Source: Diplonema papillatum
Lineage: Eukaryota > Euglenozoa > Diplonemea > Diplonemida > Diplonemidae
Assembly: GCA_030068145.1 (NCBI GenBank)
Contig: JAPJBO010000382.1
Coordinates: 124,001 to 188,000, forward strand
Length of the DNA stretch: 64,000 nt
Direction: 5' to 3'
The notes below the pieces were generated by a model, which saw nothing but the letters and a program-made list of their open reading frames with translations, was not told where the DNA came from and did no database searches. A program made the position numbers and the translations under genes. Positions 31,901 to 41,150 of the stretch are shown here, piece by piece; within the stretch, counting starts at the first letter, position 1, and each line of letters starts with the position of its first letter.

Positions 31901-33778
31901 TGCAGGAGCATCAGTTGCTGGAGCATCTGTTGCTGGAGCATCAGTGGCAGGTGATTCAGTTGCAGGGGCATCAGTTGCTGGAGCATCTGTTGCTGGAGCA
32001 TCAGTGGCAGGTGATTCAGTTGCAGGTGCATTAGTTGTAGGAGCATCAGTTGCTGGAGCATCTGTTGCGGGTGGATCAGTTGCAGGAGCATCAGTTGCAG
32101 GTGCATCAGTGGAAGGAGCATCTGTTGCTGGAGCATCAGTTGCGGGAGCATCTGTTGCTGGAGCATCAGTGGCAGGTGATTCAGTTGCAGGTGCATTAGT
32201 TGCAGGAGCATCAGTTGCTGGAGCATCTGTTGCGGGTGATTCAGTTGCAGGAGCATCAGTTGCAGGTGCATCAGTTGAAGGAGCATCTGTTGCGGGAGCA
32301 TCAGTTGCGGGAGCATCAGTTGCAGGTGCATCAGTTGAAGGAGCATCTGTTGCGGGAGCATCAGTTGCGGGAGCATCAGTTGCGGGAGCATCAGTTGCAG
32401 GTGATTCAGTTGCAGGGGCATCAGTTGCGGGAGCATCTGTTGCTGGAGCATCTGTTGCGGGTGATTCAGTTGCAGGAGCATCCGTTGCAGGTGCATCAGT
32501 TGCTGGAGCATCAGTTGCTGGAGCATCAGTTGCAGGAGCATCAGTTGCTGGAGCATCAGTTGCAGGAGCATCAGTTGCAGGAGCATCAGTTGCTGGAGCA
32601 TCAGTTGCTGGAGCATCAGTTGCAGGAGCATCAGTTGCTGGAGCATCAGTTGCTGGAGCATCAGTGGCAGGTGATTCAGTTGCAGGGGCATCAGTGGCGG
32701 GAGCATCTGTTGCTGGAGCATCAGTGGCGGGTGATTCAGTTGCGGGAGCATTCGTTGCTGGAGCATCAGTTGCAGGTGCCAGCGACGGTACCTGGGTCTC
32801 TGGCGGCAGAGTGAACGTCGTGTGATAAAGAGCAATCTCGCTCCCATCGCACACGTGCAACGTGCTATCAAAATAAACCATTTCGGCGGAGCTGGTCGTG
32901 AGGGACGTGAGCCAGCGTGCGACAGGCGAGGCTGCTTGAACGCTAGAAAGGGTCACGTCACGAATCTCTGGACCATCAGAATAGTAGAACACAGACAGCT
33001 CAGCATCGTACTCGACCGCAGTCACCGGATTAGTGGTGGCTAATCGAGTCAAACTGACGGGGACACGTGGGTTCGAAGCATCGTAGAAGTCGATTCCGTC
33101 GTTGGTAGCCACGGCTAGTGTGAGATCAGTGCTGAAGGCCATGTCGTAGGTTTGCTTGGTGCCGTAGGTAGCAACGAGTATGAGATTGGAAGTGTTAGAG
33201 ACGTCAAAGACATCAAACCCTGCTCCAAGTCCGATGTACATGTATCCCGGCGTGTAGAGTTGGCACGTCGGCTTATCGGACGAACAACTCGCATAGTAAA
33301 GGTTAGCACCGTTTGGACTTACAGTCGAGACTAGGCAATTCCCGTCTTCGCATGTAGAGAACAAGGTCCCGCCTACTTGTGTGACCGCAGGACAGCGGCC
33401 TTCTAAGACATCGGTGGCCAAGCTGTAGTTTAACCCGAAGTGGAAGCCGACGTTGCCAGTGTGATGGCCAAAGTAGTTGTAGGCGTGAGCAGCGTAGTTG
33501 ACTCCGGCGTCCGTAACAGAGAGTATCTCGCTCAAAAACGGAATGATAAAATTAGATACGTCGCCGCAGCTTGCTCGGCCCGCTGTGCAATCGATGCACG
33601 ACGCACCTGTGGTTGCAGCCACCACAACGTTTCCAGCGGCGTTCGTCCAAATACCACGGCACGGCCCCATCACGGGAGCCCGATACAACTCCAGCAGAGC
33701 CGCATCGACTGCACTCAGCTCTATGAGCAGCAGAGCAAGAAGTGGGCTGCCGGGCGAAGACAAGCTGCACAGTCGCAT
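28910..33778 (-). CDS. Gene B: giant mucin-like multi-membrane surface protein
   Basis: Single frame of about 1622 residues from the chosen start. An in-frame ATG ten codons upstream (33808) exists, but the start at 33778 gives MRLCSLSSPGSPLLALLL, identical to gene A, and a clean signal peptide ending near VDA. Then: ectodomain (about 27-328) with the LVIVD-like GFDVFDVSNTSNLILVATY segment; a stalk of TDAPA pentads (about 330-923); about eight hydrophobic segments (973-1326) with family motifs [18 protein letters not shown] and SCGHVKFFSSFVF; and a long Ser/Pro/Arg/Gln-rich cytoplasmic tail. Outside residues 65-160 the ectodomain is almost that of gene A, but the membrane block and tail are clearly more distant from A and C than those are from each other. 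Probably a glycosylated cell-surface protein. Confidence 0.85.
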   Translation of the reverse strand: MRLCSLSSPGSPLLALLLIELSAVDAALLELYRAPVMGPCRGIWTNAAGNVVVAATTGASCIDCTAGRASCGDVSNFIIPFLSEILSVTDAGVNYAAHAYNYFGHHTGNVGFHFGLNYSLATDVLEGRCPAVTQVGGTLFSTCEDGNCLVSTVSPNGANLYYASCSSDKPTCQLYTPGYMYIGLGAGFDVFDVSNTSNLILVATYGTKQTYDMAFSTDLTLAVATNDGIDFYDASNPRVPVSLTRLATTNPVTAVEYDAELSVFYYSDGPEIRDVTLSSVQAASPVARWLTSLTTSSAEMVYFDSTLHVCDGSEIALYHTTFTLPPETQVPSLAPATDAPATNAPATESPATDAPATDAPATDAPATESPATDAPATDAPATDAPATDAPATDAPATDAPATDAPATDAPATDAPATDAPATDAPATDAPATDAPATESPATDAPATDAPATDAPATESPATDAPATDAPATDAPATDAPSTDAPATDAPATDAPATDAPSTDAPATDAPATESPATDAPATDAPATNAPATESPATDAPATDAPATDAPATDAPSTDAPATDAPATDPPATDAPATDAPTTNAPATESPATDAPATDAPATDAPATESPATDAPATDAPATDAPATNAPATEPPATDAPATDVPATVAPATESPATNAPGTVAPATDSPVTDAPATDPPASDAPATEAPATDAPATDAPVSDSPATDAPASDAPASSAPVTDPPATDAPATEAPASDAPATDAPATESPATDAPGTVAPATDSPATDAPATDAPATSAPATDAPATEAPATDPPATDAPVSDSPATGSPATDAPGTDAPATDAPATEAPVSDSPATDAPATDAPATDAPATDAPATASPATLPPATDLPTSDSPATLPPDTNPPTTDAPATDPPATDSPATLPPSTGPPATPPPATLPPATDAPAPGATNPPFTFGPPDPAVTEAPATFVPTTAAPPANAPAVPPGEDAANGNRTDMMSETRAKEAYDAVTATMPGLVAAAALSSANGGAKATKLILASSGCYVTDDQRFPTAFHPTAITVSGSAVLGMVLGNYGLVLGFCALCYAVLCVVRFMGPRLLPSAFDGLDIQGFLRLPAAPLLLFTFVFEGTCLGCVMLMLTAPSTGSLVIGIFAFAGCMLVPVAVFGKIRANVPQKAAYVVDHVYTGRVWAFLIGPGEWVSVSKANHWVDRWASVMRTFREDVVWYIFVDYASMLALAAMAAVKTEDYVSCGHVKFFSSFVFLIELVSESYTRPHCRGRDNATDFVILVLQTVGLLCTGIGFYLEQPKHAVHTAAMWCFYATWACLTLKIAADLVTEIYVLATRRRSRLQDQAFTAQRKEQGWLVAGCASDDNCCANDSLAKLSGAAEYESFGTSEVSQRSSPKVSPKSSPRTSPKTRAAAPRGRPHEMLARSRPPWDAAGDPDHNCNPEPAPTPQQQQLLMSSLEVLRPPAGGDSRGGSPRAGGGGLQQQHLRPNSPRGASAVFPGGGEAAAGPRSSSGCPSLLVDRRLSSFSGGAGLCPQQPLLLSPTSEDTAFDDTFASRRRFLPSIDSLCSRQTTVDSFLGLHVGTPTHAAQGQVVNMPLTPSALRTRRSLVLSPPSNALTSPRHASLHSPKRRMFLAT
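31010..32800 (-). repeat. 15-bp minisatellite coding the gene B stalk
   Basis: Tandem GCAGGAGCATCAGTT-type units (plus-strand reading), each five residues of TDAPA, TESPA or SDAPA. The side towards the ectodomain (31860-32760) is the most uniform; the membrane-proximal side is more diverse. Confidence 0.85.
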
Positions 33779-33810
33779 CCACCCACGTCCCCACCTCACC
33801 CCAAGCAACC

Positions 33811-33857
33811 CCTAGACTCCTGTCCCCAGTCTGGTTGTTTCGAAAGACAGTTGCAGT
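33811..33857 (-). promoter_or_regulatory. Conserved 5' block upstream of gene B
   Basis: Same two blocks as upstream of gene A: CCTAGACTCCTGTCCCCAGT (33811-33830) and GTTTCGAAAGACAGTTGCAG (33837-33856), here 5 bp apart instead of 13 bp. Conservation while neighbouring sequence differs suggests a promoter or 5' UTR role, though recent duplication could also explain it. Confidence 0.45.
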
Positions 33858-33879
33858 GACTCCCTGAGAGTGACTAAGT

Positions 33880-33977
33880 GTTAGGGGCGTCAACGCCATC
33901 AAATCTCCACCCCAAGTCAGGTGCATGTAACCCGAGGTGTGAAGCTGATTCGCATGTTTCTCCGACAAGGAACTCAC
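33880..33977 (-). pseudogene. Stray ectodomain fragment of the A/B family
   Basis: The minus-strand translation SLSEKHANQLHTSGYMHLTW parallels CSSDKPTSQLYTPGYMYIG of genes A and B, with clear divergence. It is a single short scrap just upstream of gene B, without a start or a stalk. Confidence 0.5.
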
Positions 33978-34874
33978 GCCGTCCGGGCAGTGTGGGGTCT
34001 GGCCTTGGGGCTGGACGCCGGCGAGGCTCTCAGGGGCTGGGAATGGATCTTGGGGGGTAGGTACGGGATATATTAAACACCGTGGAAGACAGGCTGCCCT
34101 GGTCAGGTCAGATCCCAGATGAGACCAGGTTTGGTCGGGTTTGCGGCGTGTTGGCCCCTGAATCAGTGTATTAAGCTACAGACTTTTCGGGGCTACCAGA
34201 TTCGGACCACCACGGCGTATTTTTCTGGGGCTTTCCGTGTTTTGTCGTGCCCGCTTCAAGAACCAATGGGTGTGGGCGGCCGACAACGGCCTGCCCTGCA
34301 ACCCGGACAGGCCTCTGTCCGTCGCTCTACTGAGGCCGATCCAGACTATAGACGTGGCAGAACCCGAGCCGAGGGAGTGTAAGTCCCCAAGCCCACCCCC
34401 TCCGGTGCATCCTCAGGGGGAGGTATCGCGGCTACCTTCGGAGCAGGCTTCTTTGCGGGCTGGCTGCTAAAGTAGAAAACGACGAGCGTGGACTGGGATC
34501 ATTTGGGGGTGGCTTCATTTTCTAGCTATTTCGCGACCCTTAGATTTGTGTGAACACTCTCGGACACCACTTAGGGACCCTTGGGTGCCCTGAGGGGCGA
34601 CACTGAAGGCGTACTCGAGCAACACGGCTGCCCTGGTCAGGTCAGACCCAGATGAGACCAGGTTTTGTCGGGTTTGCGGCGCGTTGGCCCCTGAATGGCT
34701 CGAACCTGTGGCTTCTACAGTTTTGGCTCGTTTCCTGCAGCTAAATACTTGAACCTTCAACTTCTGCACTTTTTGGCTTCACTTTTGCAACTTCAGGCGG
34801 GGCAAACACAGGACTCCAGAAGGAACGGATTGTCTTCCTTCCGACCCAGAATATGGAGCCCCAGCGGGTGTACT
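33978..34874. other. Non-coding stretch with a duplicated 75-bp block
   Basis: The block at 34097-34165 (GCTGCCCTGGTCAGGTCAGA, GTCGGGTTTGCGGCG, TTGGCCCCTGAAT) recurs at 34627-34700. A CTACCAGATTCGGACCACC scrap at about 34193 relates to the inverted-repeat element at 43.8 kb. No gene is supported. Confidence 0.45.
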
Positions 34875-34990
34875 GGTGAGACTGCTTGAACCCTAGAAAA
34901 GGGTCCCGTCACGAATATCTGGGCCAACAGAATAAGTAGAACACAGACAGAGCCAGCATCATACTCAACCGCAGTCACCGGATTAACAGT
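34875..34990 (-). pseudogene. Second stray ectodomain fragment
   Basis: Matches gene A 7775-7895: the minus strand begins NPVTAVEYDA and the DNA continues in parallel past it, with small indels so that the reading frame is not kept. Its order relative to the scrap at 33880 is reversed compared with the genes, so the two are separate insertions or rearranged remains. Confidence 0.6.
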
Positions 34991-35551
34991 GACTTTTCTT
35001 GCCTCCGCCACAATCCGTTTGCCGCGCACATGAGACTAATAATGCGAAAAGAAGCAAGGAAGGGGTTTTATTTTTATTTTTTTGTTTGCGCATAACGAAG
35101 CACGTGGCGAAAGAGGTGCAAAAAGCCGTTCCCTTGCCATTGTTACGTTCCCTTGTCATTGTCATGTTTTTTTGCCGTCTCACAGGGTTTATTCTAGGAC
35201 TCTGGACTTTCACTTTTTGAGGGGTCCGGCTCTCAGGTTTTCTGGAAGAATGTTTTGTCCGGATGTATAGGAAATTTCCGGATCCGGTCAGCTCGGTCAG
35301 ATTCGGTCAGGGCCAAAAAAAAAAAAAAAAACATCCGGTACACTAAGACCATGGCTTCCGGTGCTTTTAGGCTCAAATTTAATTCACATGCGGAACGTGC
35401 GGAAAAGGTCCAAAAAGGTGAGAAAAAAAACTTTTCCGCGTTTCATGCAGGAGGGGTACAAGCTCTACAACAGGGTCCAGGGTGCACCGTGATAGGGAGA
35501 GCCACAACTTGCTATATTTGGGCTCACATCCGCATCACATATTATGTCATA
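34991..35551. other. Non-coding stretch
   Basis: Contains an A tract (about 35317-35334) and nothing else recognised. Confidence 0.35.
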
Positions 35552-35553
35552 TA

Positions 35554-35777
35554 CCTACCCCCCCCCGTGCATAAGATGGATGAAGAAATCGGGTTTTGGC
35601 GGTATCCATCTTAATCAAGGGGGGTATCCATCTTAAACACGGGGGCACTGTAGACTACAATGTAGTCGCCTTACACGGGGGTACCTCACCCCCGTGTTTA
35701 AGATGGATTGGCATTCTCGCCCGTTATCCATCTTAATCAAGGGGGTTTGGCTATCCATCTTATGCACGGGGGGTAGG
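35554..35777. mobile_element. 224-bp MITE with TA target duplication
   Basis: Terminal inverted repeats CCTACCCCCCCCCGTGCATA... and ...TATGCACGGGGGGTAGG, flanked by TA on both sides as in Tc1/mariner-type insertions. The interior is built of several TATCCATCTTAA / TTAAGATGGAT copies in both orientations and carries GTAGACTACAATGTAGTC, so the whole element can fold on itself. Near-complete second copy at 36313-37015; truncated relative at about 59187-59273. Confidence 0.8.
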
Positions 35778-36310
35778 TATGCGGAAAAACACGTGCGGAA
35801 ACACGTACGGAATTCCGCACATACGGAAGATCACATTATATTCACGTGCGGAATTCCGTATGTTCCGCATGCGAAACCTGACTAAAAAACCCCAGAATCT
35901 GGCAAAAATGGCGGAAATCTGAAAATTGGCAAACATAGCGCCAAGATTGGCGAAAATCTGGAAATATTGACCCAAACTGGCCAGAACCTCAGAAAATGGC
36001 AAAATCCGCCAAGTGCGGGTGTCCTGTCCTGGCGGGGACTCCCCCCGGCAGGCTTGGACCCCTTAGTTCCCCCACTCCGATTTTTTACATCAGCGCCAGC
36101 TTGAAAGGAAATGCTCGACAATGCTGCCCGACAAAGAACAGAAGGGATCCCAAGTGCTGAAACTACCGAACCACGTGTTGAACTGACGTGAGGTCACCCC
36201 TGCACGACAAATCACACAAACACAACAGGTCAAAGTCCTGAGTGAGAAAGCAACACACGGTGGTGTAAGCGAAGAACAAATCAGATTGTGTTTGTATTGT
36301 ATTTGCCCCA
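35778..36310. other. Non-coding stretch with an inverted R4 copy
   Basis: Has short GTACGGAATTCCGCACAT-type palindromic pieces (about 35790-35870), degenerate GGCAAAAATGGCGGAAATCT-type repeats (35890-36005) and R4 on the minus strand (36080-36260). Confidence 0.45.
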
Positions 36311-36312
36311 TA

Positions 36313-37015
36313 CCTACCCCCCCCGTGCATAAGATGGAGAGAGAGAGAGAGAGACGAGTTAGAGTGCAGGGACCATCTCTCCGGGGAGTTTCCGGTCTCC
36401 TCACTTCTCTTCGCACTGCTACGGCGGGCGTAAGTCGCTCCGGAGGCGCGCTGCAGGTTGCGGCTCTGCTACGGTGAGTGGCGGCACCGGAGTTGGTGCT
36501 GCAGCGGGCGCTCTGGCCGGCGGGCGAGCTCGTCTCGCGGGGGATCGCCGCCTTGTAACGCTGCGGGCCCTCTTCTTCCTCGCGACTGCGCGGCCTACGG
36601 CGGCGGCTAACACCTTGATGGGAAACTTCAGCTTCCATTGAGCGAAGGCTACGTCCTGAGGGTACACGGGTTTGGCGTCATTCCAGCTGTCTTTGGAGCA
36701 AACTGCTACTATGCCGTTTAACATCGCCTCTGTCCTCCGTCCAGCCGCAAAACGTGGACGGTGTGTGAATCCCGGCATTGCCGGCGCACCCAGGCAGCGT
36801 AAAGAGCATACAGATGGATGAATAATTCGGGTTTTGGCGGTATCCACCTTAATTAAGGAGGGTATCCATCTTAAACACGGGGGCACTGTAGACTACAATG
36901 TAGTCGCCTTACACGGGGTACCTCTCCCCCTGTTTAAGATGGGTTGGCATTCTCGCCCGTTATCCATCTTAATCAAGAGGGTTTGGCTATCCATCTTATG
37001 CACGGGGGGGGTAGG
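36313..37015. mobile_element. Second copy of the 224-bp MITE, split by a nested insertion
   Basis: The left end CCTACCCCCCCCGTGCATAA starts at 36313 and the right end TATGCACGGGGGGGGTAGG stops at 37015, with TA at both sides. Removing 36339-36811 and one AGATGGA leaves about 223 bp, collinear with the copy at 35554-35777. Confidence 0.8.
36339..36811 (-). mobile_element. 473-bp insertion with AGATGGA target duplication
   Basis: Sits inside the MITE between AGATGGA (36332-36338) and AGATGGA (36812-36818). One edge is a (GA)n tract, which read on the minus strand is a 3' (TC)n tail, as expected for a truncated retroposon or SINE-like copy. The family (R10) recurs at about 59449-59750, and its GA-proximal part at about 39025-39090. 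The minus strand has a coding-like stretch: SWNDAKPVYPQDVAFAQWK, then an Arg/Ala/Pro-rich tail. No enzyme domain is visible. Confidence 0.6.
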
Positions 37016-37017
37016 TA

Positions 37018-37480
37018 CCTCTATATTCCCTCCCAAGCAGCTACGTCAAGTATTTCTTGAGGGGCCCACTGGAATCCCCTAGAATAAACCCTGAAACTCT
37101 CCTAGCTTCCGATTCCATTCTCTTTCTTTGTGCTTTTCGATGTTTCCGGTTCCATTTCTTTTTTTCTTTTTTTCTCGGAGAGAGAACTTCTCAGCGAAGG
37201 GTCGATTCTTCTGTGTGTCCGCCGCCCGGATCAGTGCTGGATCAGACGGATTGGCCGGCGGAGCATAAAAACAACCCATCTGACTCAAAGGAGTGCGTCT
37301 GACGTATACCGAGTCTACTGATGAAAGTGACTGCAGTGGCCAGTAGTTGCGTGAACTGCCCACCTGCCCCGTACCTCAATTTCCTGCGTCTTGCCCGTTA
37401 TCTCGCCATCACTCCAACCCCCTACCCCCGGAACGCACGCAAAATGACGTCTGCCGCCTTTCTTCTTCTCTTTTGCTCAA
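37018..37480. other. Non-coding stretch
   Basis: Holds a third, partial copy of the downstream repeat (about 37215-37285: CCCGGATCAGTGCTGGATCA, ATTGGCCGGCGGAGC). No gene is supported. Confidence 0.4.
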
Positions 37481-38000
37481 GTAGTACAGGTGTGCGGCGT
37501 TGGTGCAATAATAAAAGGTTGGATGGTGGATTGGCTTGTTTGGGTTCGCTGTAACTACCGACCGATAGGCGCTGCTCCAACATCGAGAACGGATATGCTC
37601 GGCTTCTGCTAGATCGTATCGACAAGCTCTTCCCCGTGGAGTATGGTTGTGTTGTGTGTGTAAATGATCTCCTCACTGCAGCTGTCCGTTTCCCGGATCA
37701 GTGCTGGCACCCAAACCGATTGGCCGGCGGAGCCTAAAAGCAGCCCTCTGAGAACCGTAAAAAGTAGTACAGGTGTGCGGCGTTGGTGTAATAGAATAAG
37801 GCTGGATGGTGGATTGGTTTGCTTGGGTTCGCTGTAACTACCGACCGATAGGCACTGCTCCAACATCGAGAACGGATATGCTCGGCTTCGGCTAGATCGT
37901 ATCGACAGGCTCTTCCCCGTGGAGTATGGTTGTGTTGTGTGTGTAAATGTTCTCCTCAGTGCAGCCGTACGTTTCCCGGATCAGTGCTGGCACCCAGACG
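37481..38000. repeat. 283-bp tandem duplication
   Basis: GTAGTACAGGTGTGCGGCGT starts at 37481 and again at 37764; similarity runs through GAGAACGGATATGCTCGGCT and CCCGGATCAGTGCTGGCACC. About 1.9 copies. Confidence 0.8.
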
Positions 38001-38814
38001 CCAACTACTAATTATTTAGCCCCAACAATGCATTGTTAACACAAGATCTTTGAAAGCGCCGCCAGCGCAGCGGCGCTTACGCCGACGGATGCAAAAACTA
38101 CGCGACTGCAAAACGGGTCACTTTCGTTGAACGCTCGCTTATACGGTATTGGTTTCATGTGGGTTACACCAAATTCACCCTACCTGATTTGGGCTCGTGT
38201 TTTGTTGGAGGCTTACCTTTTGACAGGGTGAACCAATGTCTTTCGATACGGCTGTGCCGTGCTTGCTGCCGAACGCTGGCGCCCGGTAATGCGCCATGCA
38301 TGCCACAGCTGCTGTTGCCTCCGTCCGGGGACATCGGCATGCTGATTAGTACCACTTCTGTGTGGGCCTTTGAAGCGTGGATGATGCCTCTCGCGCTGCT
38401 CCCCTTGAGGTTCCTGGCTCATGCCAAAGCGCCGCCGCCCGGGTTAAGGGGTTGCGGCATCAGGCGTGGGCCAGGGCCAGGGAGGCTGTTTGGAGGGGTC
38501 ACCGATTAGTACCACTTGTGTGTGGTCCTTTTTAAGATGGATTGTGTCTGGCGCTCTCTCTCCCTTGGGGTTGCTGCCCGAGGGAACCGGCTGTGAGCCG
38601 AAACTCGACGCCGGTCTCTCCGGATTGCACCAGGAGAGAACTTCGCGGCGGATCACAAAGCACCCGCCCTGCACGAGGTGCTTCCAAAAAAAAGACCATG
38701 GGGCGGGCAAGAGAAAAGCTCACTGAACCCAGTGAGAGGCTTCAGCAGAGAACGAAACCCGAATGCGCCCTACTGCTACCAACAGAACAGAATGAACACA
38801 GCCCGAAAGGACAA
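38001..38814. other. Non-coding stretch with dispersed repeat R12
   Basis: GTGTGGGCCTTTGAA plus AGGTTCCTGGCTCATGCCAA and GGGTTAAGGGGTTGCGGCAT (38361-38470) recur at 42160-42260. Frames here are shadow-like. Confidence 0.45.
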
Positions 38815-39090
38815 AAGAGAGAGAGAGAGAGAACACATAATAAAACAAGTCAAAGGGTGTGGGCCTCCACCGTCAGGTGGGCTCCCACCTACTACGGACT
38901 ATGGTAGTTCCGGGGTGGCTCCCTGGGAGGGACAGGGACGGGGGTAATCACGCCTTAGCACCCCCCAGGGCCTCTCCCCACCCACCTGTATGTGTTCTCG
39001 CTGGCATTGCTACCACGCTGACAAGTTCGAGAGAGACGAGTTGCAAATGCAGGGACCATCTCTCCGGGGAGTATCCGGTCGTCCAACCTG
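38815..39090. repeat. GA tract plus R9 and partial R10
   Basis: Same arrangement as 18313-18545, followed at about 39025 by the R10 start (GAGAGACGAGTTGCAAATGC, CCATCTCTCCGGGGAGT). Confidence 0.6.
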
Positions 39091-39689
39091 GGAACAGCTA
39101 CTTTCTTGCGAAAAGAGCCAGACTGCAGCCAAAAGTTGCTATTAAACGGTTGCAGAACTGGCCCCGCAGAAAAACTTGGAGCAGAGAGAGGCTGGTTCAA
39201 GTGTATTCTTCTCCGACACGAGTGCACCCCTGCAAACCTTCCTCCTGAGGTTTTGTCTCCATCCGTGATGCACCCGGATCTGCAGTGATTAGCGGCGAAT
39301 CTGCAGCGGGAGTCAGGCGTGCGGCTGCATGCGTGGAATAAGATACGTAGGTGTACGGCCATCGATGCAGCTCTGTTTTTTGGTAACTTTATTCGTACAT
39401 TTTCGTTCTTTGGTATGCTATGTTTTTTGCTTTTTTTTTTTTTTTTTTTTTGCTGCTTTTTCCTTCTGTCGTTTTTCTTGGTTTGGAGGTTTGGAGGCTC
39501 AAACCTCCATTTTACACGCCACGCGAGTCTTGTTGGAAGTGGGTAACTTGGCTATAGCTGGGGCTTGGCTTTGGCATTGCTGTGTCTGGCTGGCTTGCTG
39601 GCAACGGAACAGAATAGTTGAAACGCAGCTCTTGGGGTAATGGATAAGCAAAGAAGGTGTGATAAAGGGGGGGATTGCAAGAACGTGCT
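39091..39689. other. Non-coding stretch with a long T tract
   Basis: A run of about 24 T lies near 39429-39451. No gene is supported. Confidence 0.35.
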
Positions 39690-40085
39690 TGGAATGGGTA
39701 ACACCGCACTGGTCCCGTCTGCGCCGTGTTTCGGTCCTTGAAGCCACGGACACATAAGGCGGACCATCATCAGCGCGGAACCTGAGTGTCTGCAGACAGG
39801 ACTGCGGTGTGAGTCTGGTTTGTCAGGCGGCTGTTCGTAGCTCGTCACAGCCAGGACGACCTGTGCTACTAGTGCACAGGCGAATCCGTCACGGGGAGAA
39901 GGCCCCTACAACCGTGTGTGAGCAATCAGTTAAAAAACTCAGGGCACTCGCCCTGATTGTGACTGCGACTCGCTAGGCAGCACTGACTTGTCTTCTTTTT
40001 ACGGTGGCAATCTACGAAGCAAACTCCGCAGAGCACAGTGGACATGGGGTTGCTGTGTGCAGCACCAATGGTTGAAGTACCAAAA
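39690..40085 (-). repeat. Dispersed repeat R5, third copy
   Basis: Matches 24775-24995 and the flanks of the gag-like fragment at 23.9-24.4 kb. It lacks the coding-like segment present there. Confidence 0.6.
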
Positions 40086-40957
40086 GGATATTACAAGCAA
40101 AGAAGGTGTGATAAAGGGGGGGGTCGAATAGTAACACTGGTGTTACTATTCAATTTGTCGAATAATAATAAAAGTGCCGGATAGCCGAACAGTAGCAGGA
40201 TCAAATAGTGGTTATGCTTTTAGACAACCAGACGTGTGTCAAATAACTGTTATTAATCGACCCCCTTTATTCTTCGCTTTTCCTTAAAACTCCAAAGGGG
40301 TCTGGTCAACTACTCCCTGCCGGATTTGCAAGCGTTGTTTGTGCACAAGTGTTGAAGCACTGGTTAGTGAAAACTAGTCACACTTGCAACACGCTGCCAA
40401 ACCGTCACTTCTTAACAACGAAGAAACGCGTTTGCTGCCACAGGAACCCCTGTTTCGAACAGAACACATCCTAATCTTTTTTTTTCGCGTGTTCGGTGTA
40501 AAAGAAATGTGTAGGTATGTTTTATCGTGTTACTTGTTAGTTGTCGACAAGTTGTTTTGTGCTGAGGTGTCATTCAGATGTAAATTCAAAGCCGTCCACG
40601 TCAGATTTTGTTAAGCATTGAGTTCTTCTAAGTACATGAACCACATGGATTAGCATGCACTAAACTTTGATAAGCATTGAGTTCCCTAAAGTAATAAGCA
40701 TTGAGTTTTCTTGGGTACATGAACCACATTGTTAAACAACGGCTGCCAAAAACTTGCCGTGACACCTACGGAAGAAAAAACAGGAAAGGGACGGGAACCG
40801 CGGGCTGAGTTCGTCCCTGGAGACGAGAAAGGTTTGGTTGCGCGGTTTGCTGCTGCCTCGACCTATACTCAAACTTTTAATGGGTGCGAGCTCGGGGATA
40901 CTTCATTGAATCCTGTCGTACGTAGAATCCTGGTCCGAAGTGGGCCACTCCTGGTAA
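40086..40957. other. Non-coding stretch
   Basis: Contains repeats of TAAGCATTGAGTT (about 40613, 40672 and 40697). No gene is supported. Confidence 0.35.
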
Positions 40958-41150
40958 GCAGGACTGACGACGTGGGATGAACCGAGAGCTGACTTAAGGT
41001 GTCCGAGTGATCGCTCATCAAATCCCACAAAGGGTGTCGGTTCATCCTGACAGCAGGACTGGCGACGCGGGATGAACCGAGAGCTGACTGAAGGTGTCCG
41101 AGTGATCGCTCATCAGATCCCGCAAAGGGTGTCGGTTCATCTTGACAGCA
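40958..41150. repeat. 95-bp tandem duplication
   Basis: GCAGGACTGACGACG at 40958 and GCAGGACTGGCGACG at 41053 head two copies containing GGATGAACCGAGAGCTGACT and GGGTGTCGGTTCATC; a third start at 41148 is cut short. Confidence 0.8.

Noticed and set aside
30729-32825. A 698-codon Ala/Gly/Ser/Val-rich plus-strand frame opposite gene B
   Set aside because: Antisense shadow of the gene B stalk.
33779-33808. The upstream ATG for gene B
   Set aside because: The ten added residues (MLGVRWGRGW) have no counterpart in gene A and weaken the signal peptide.
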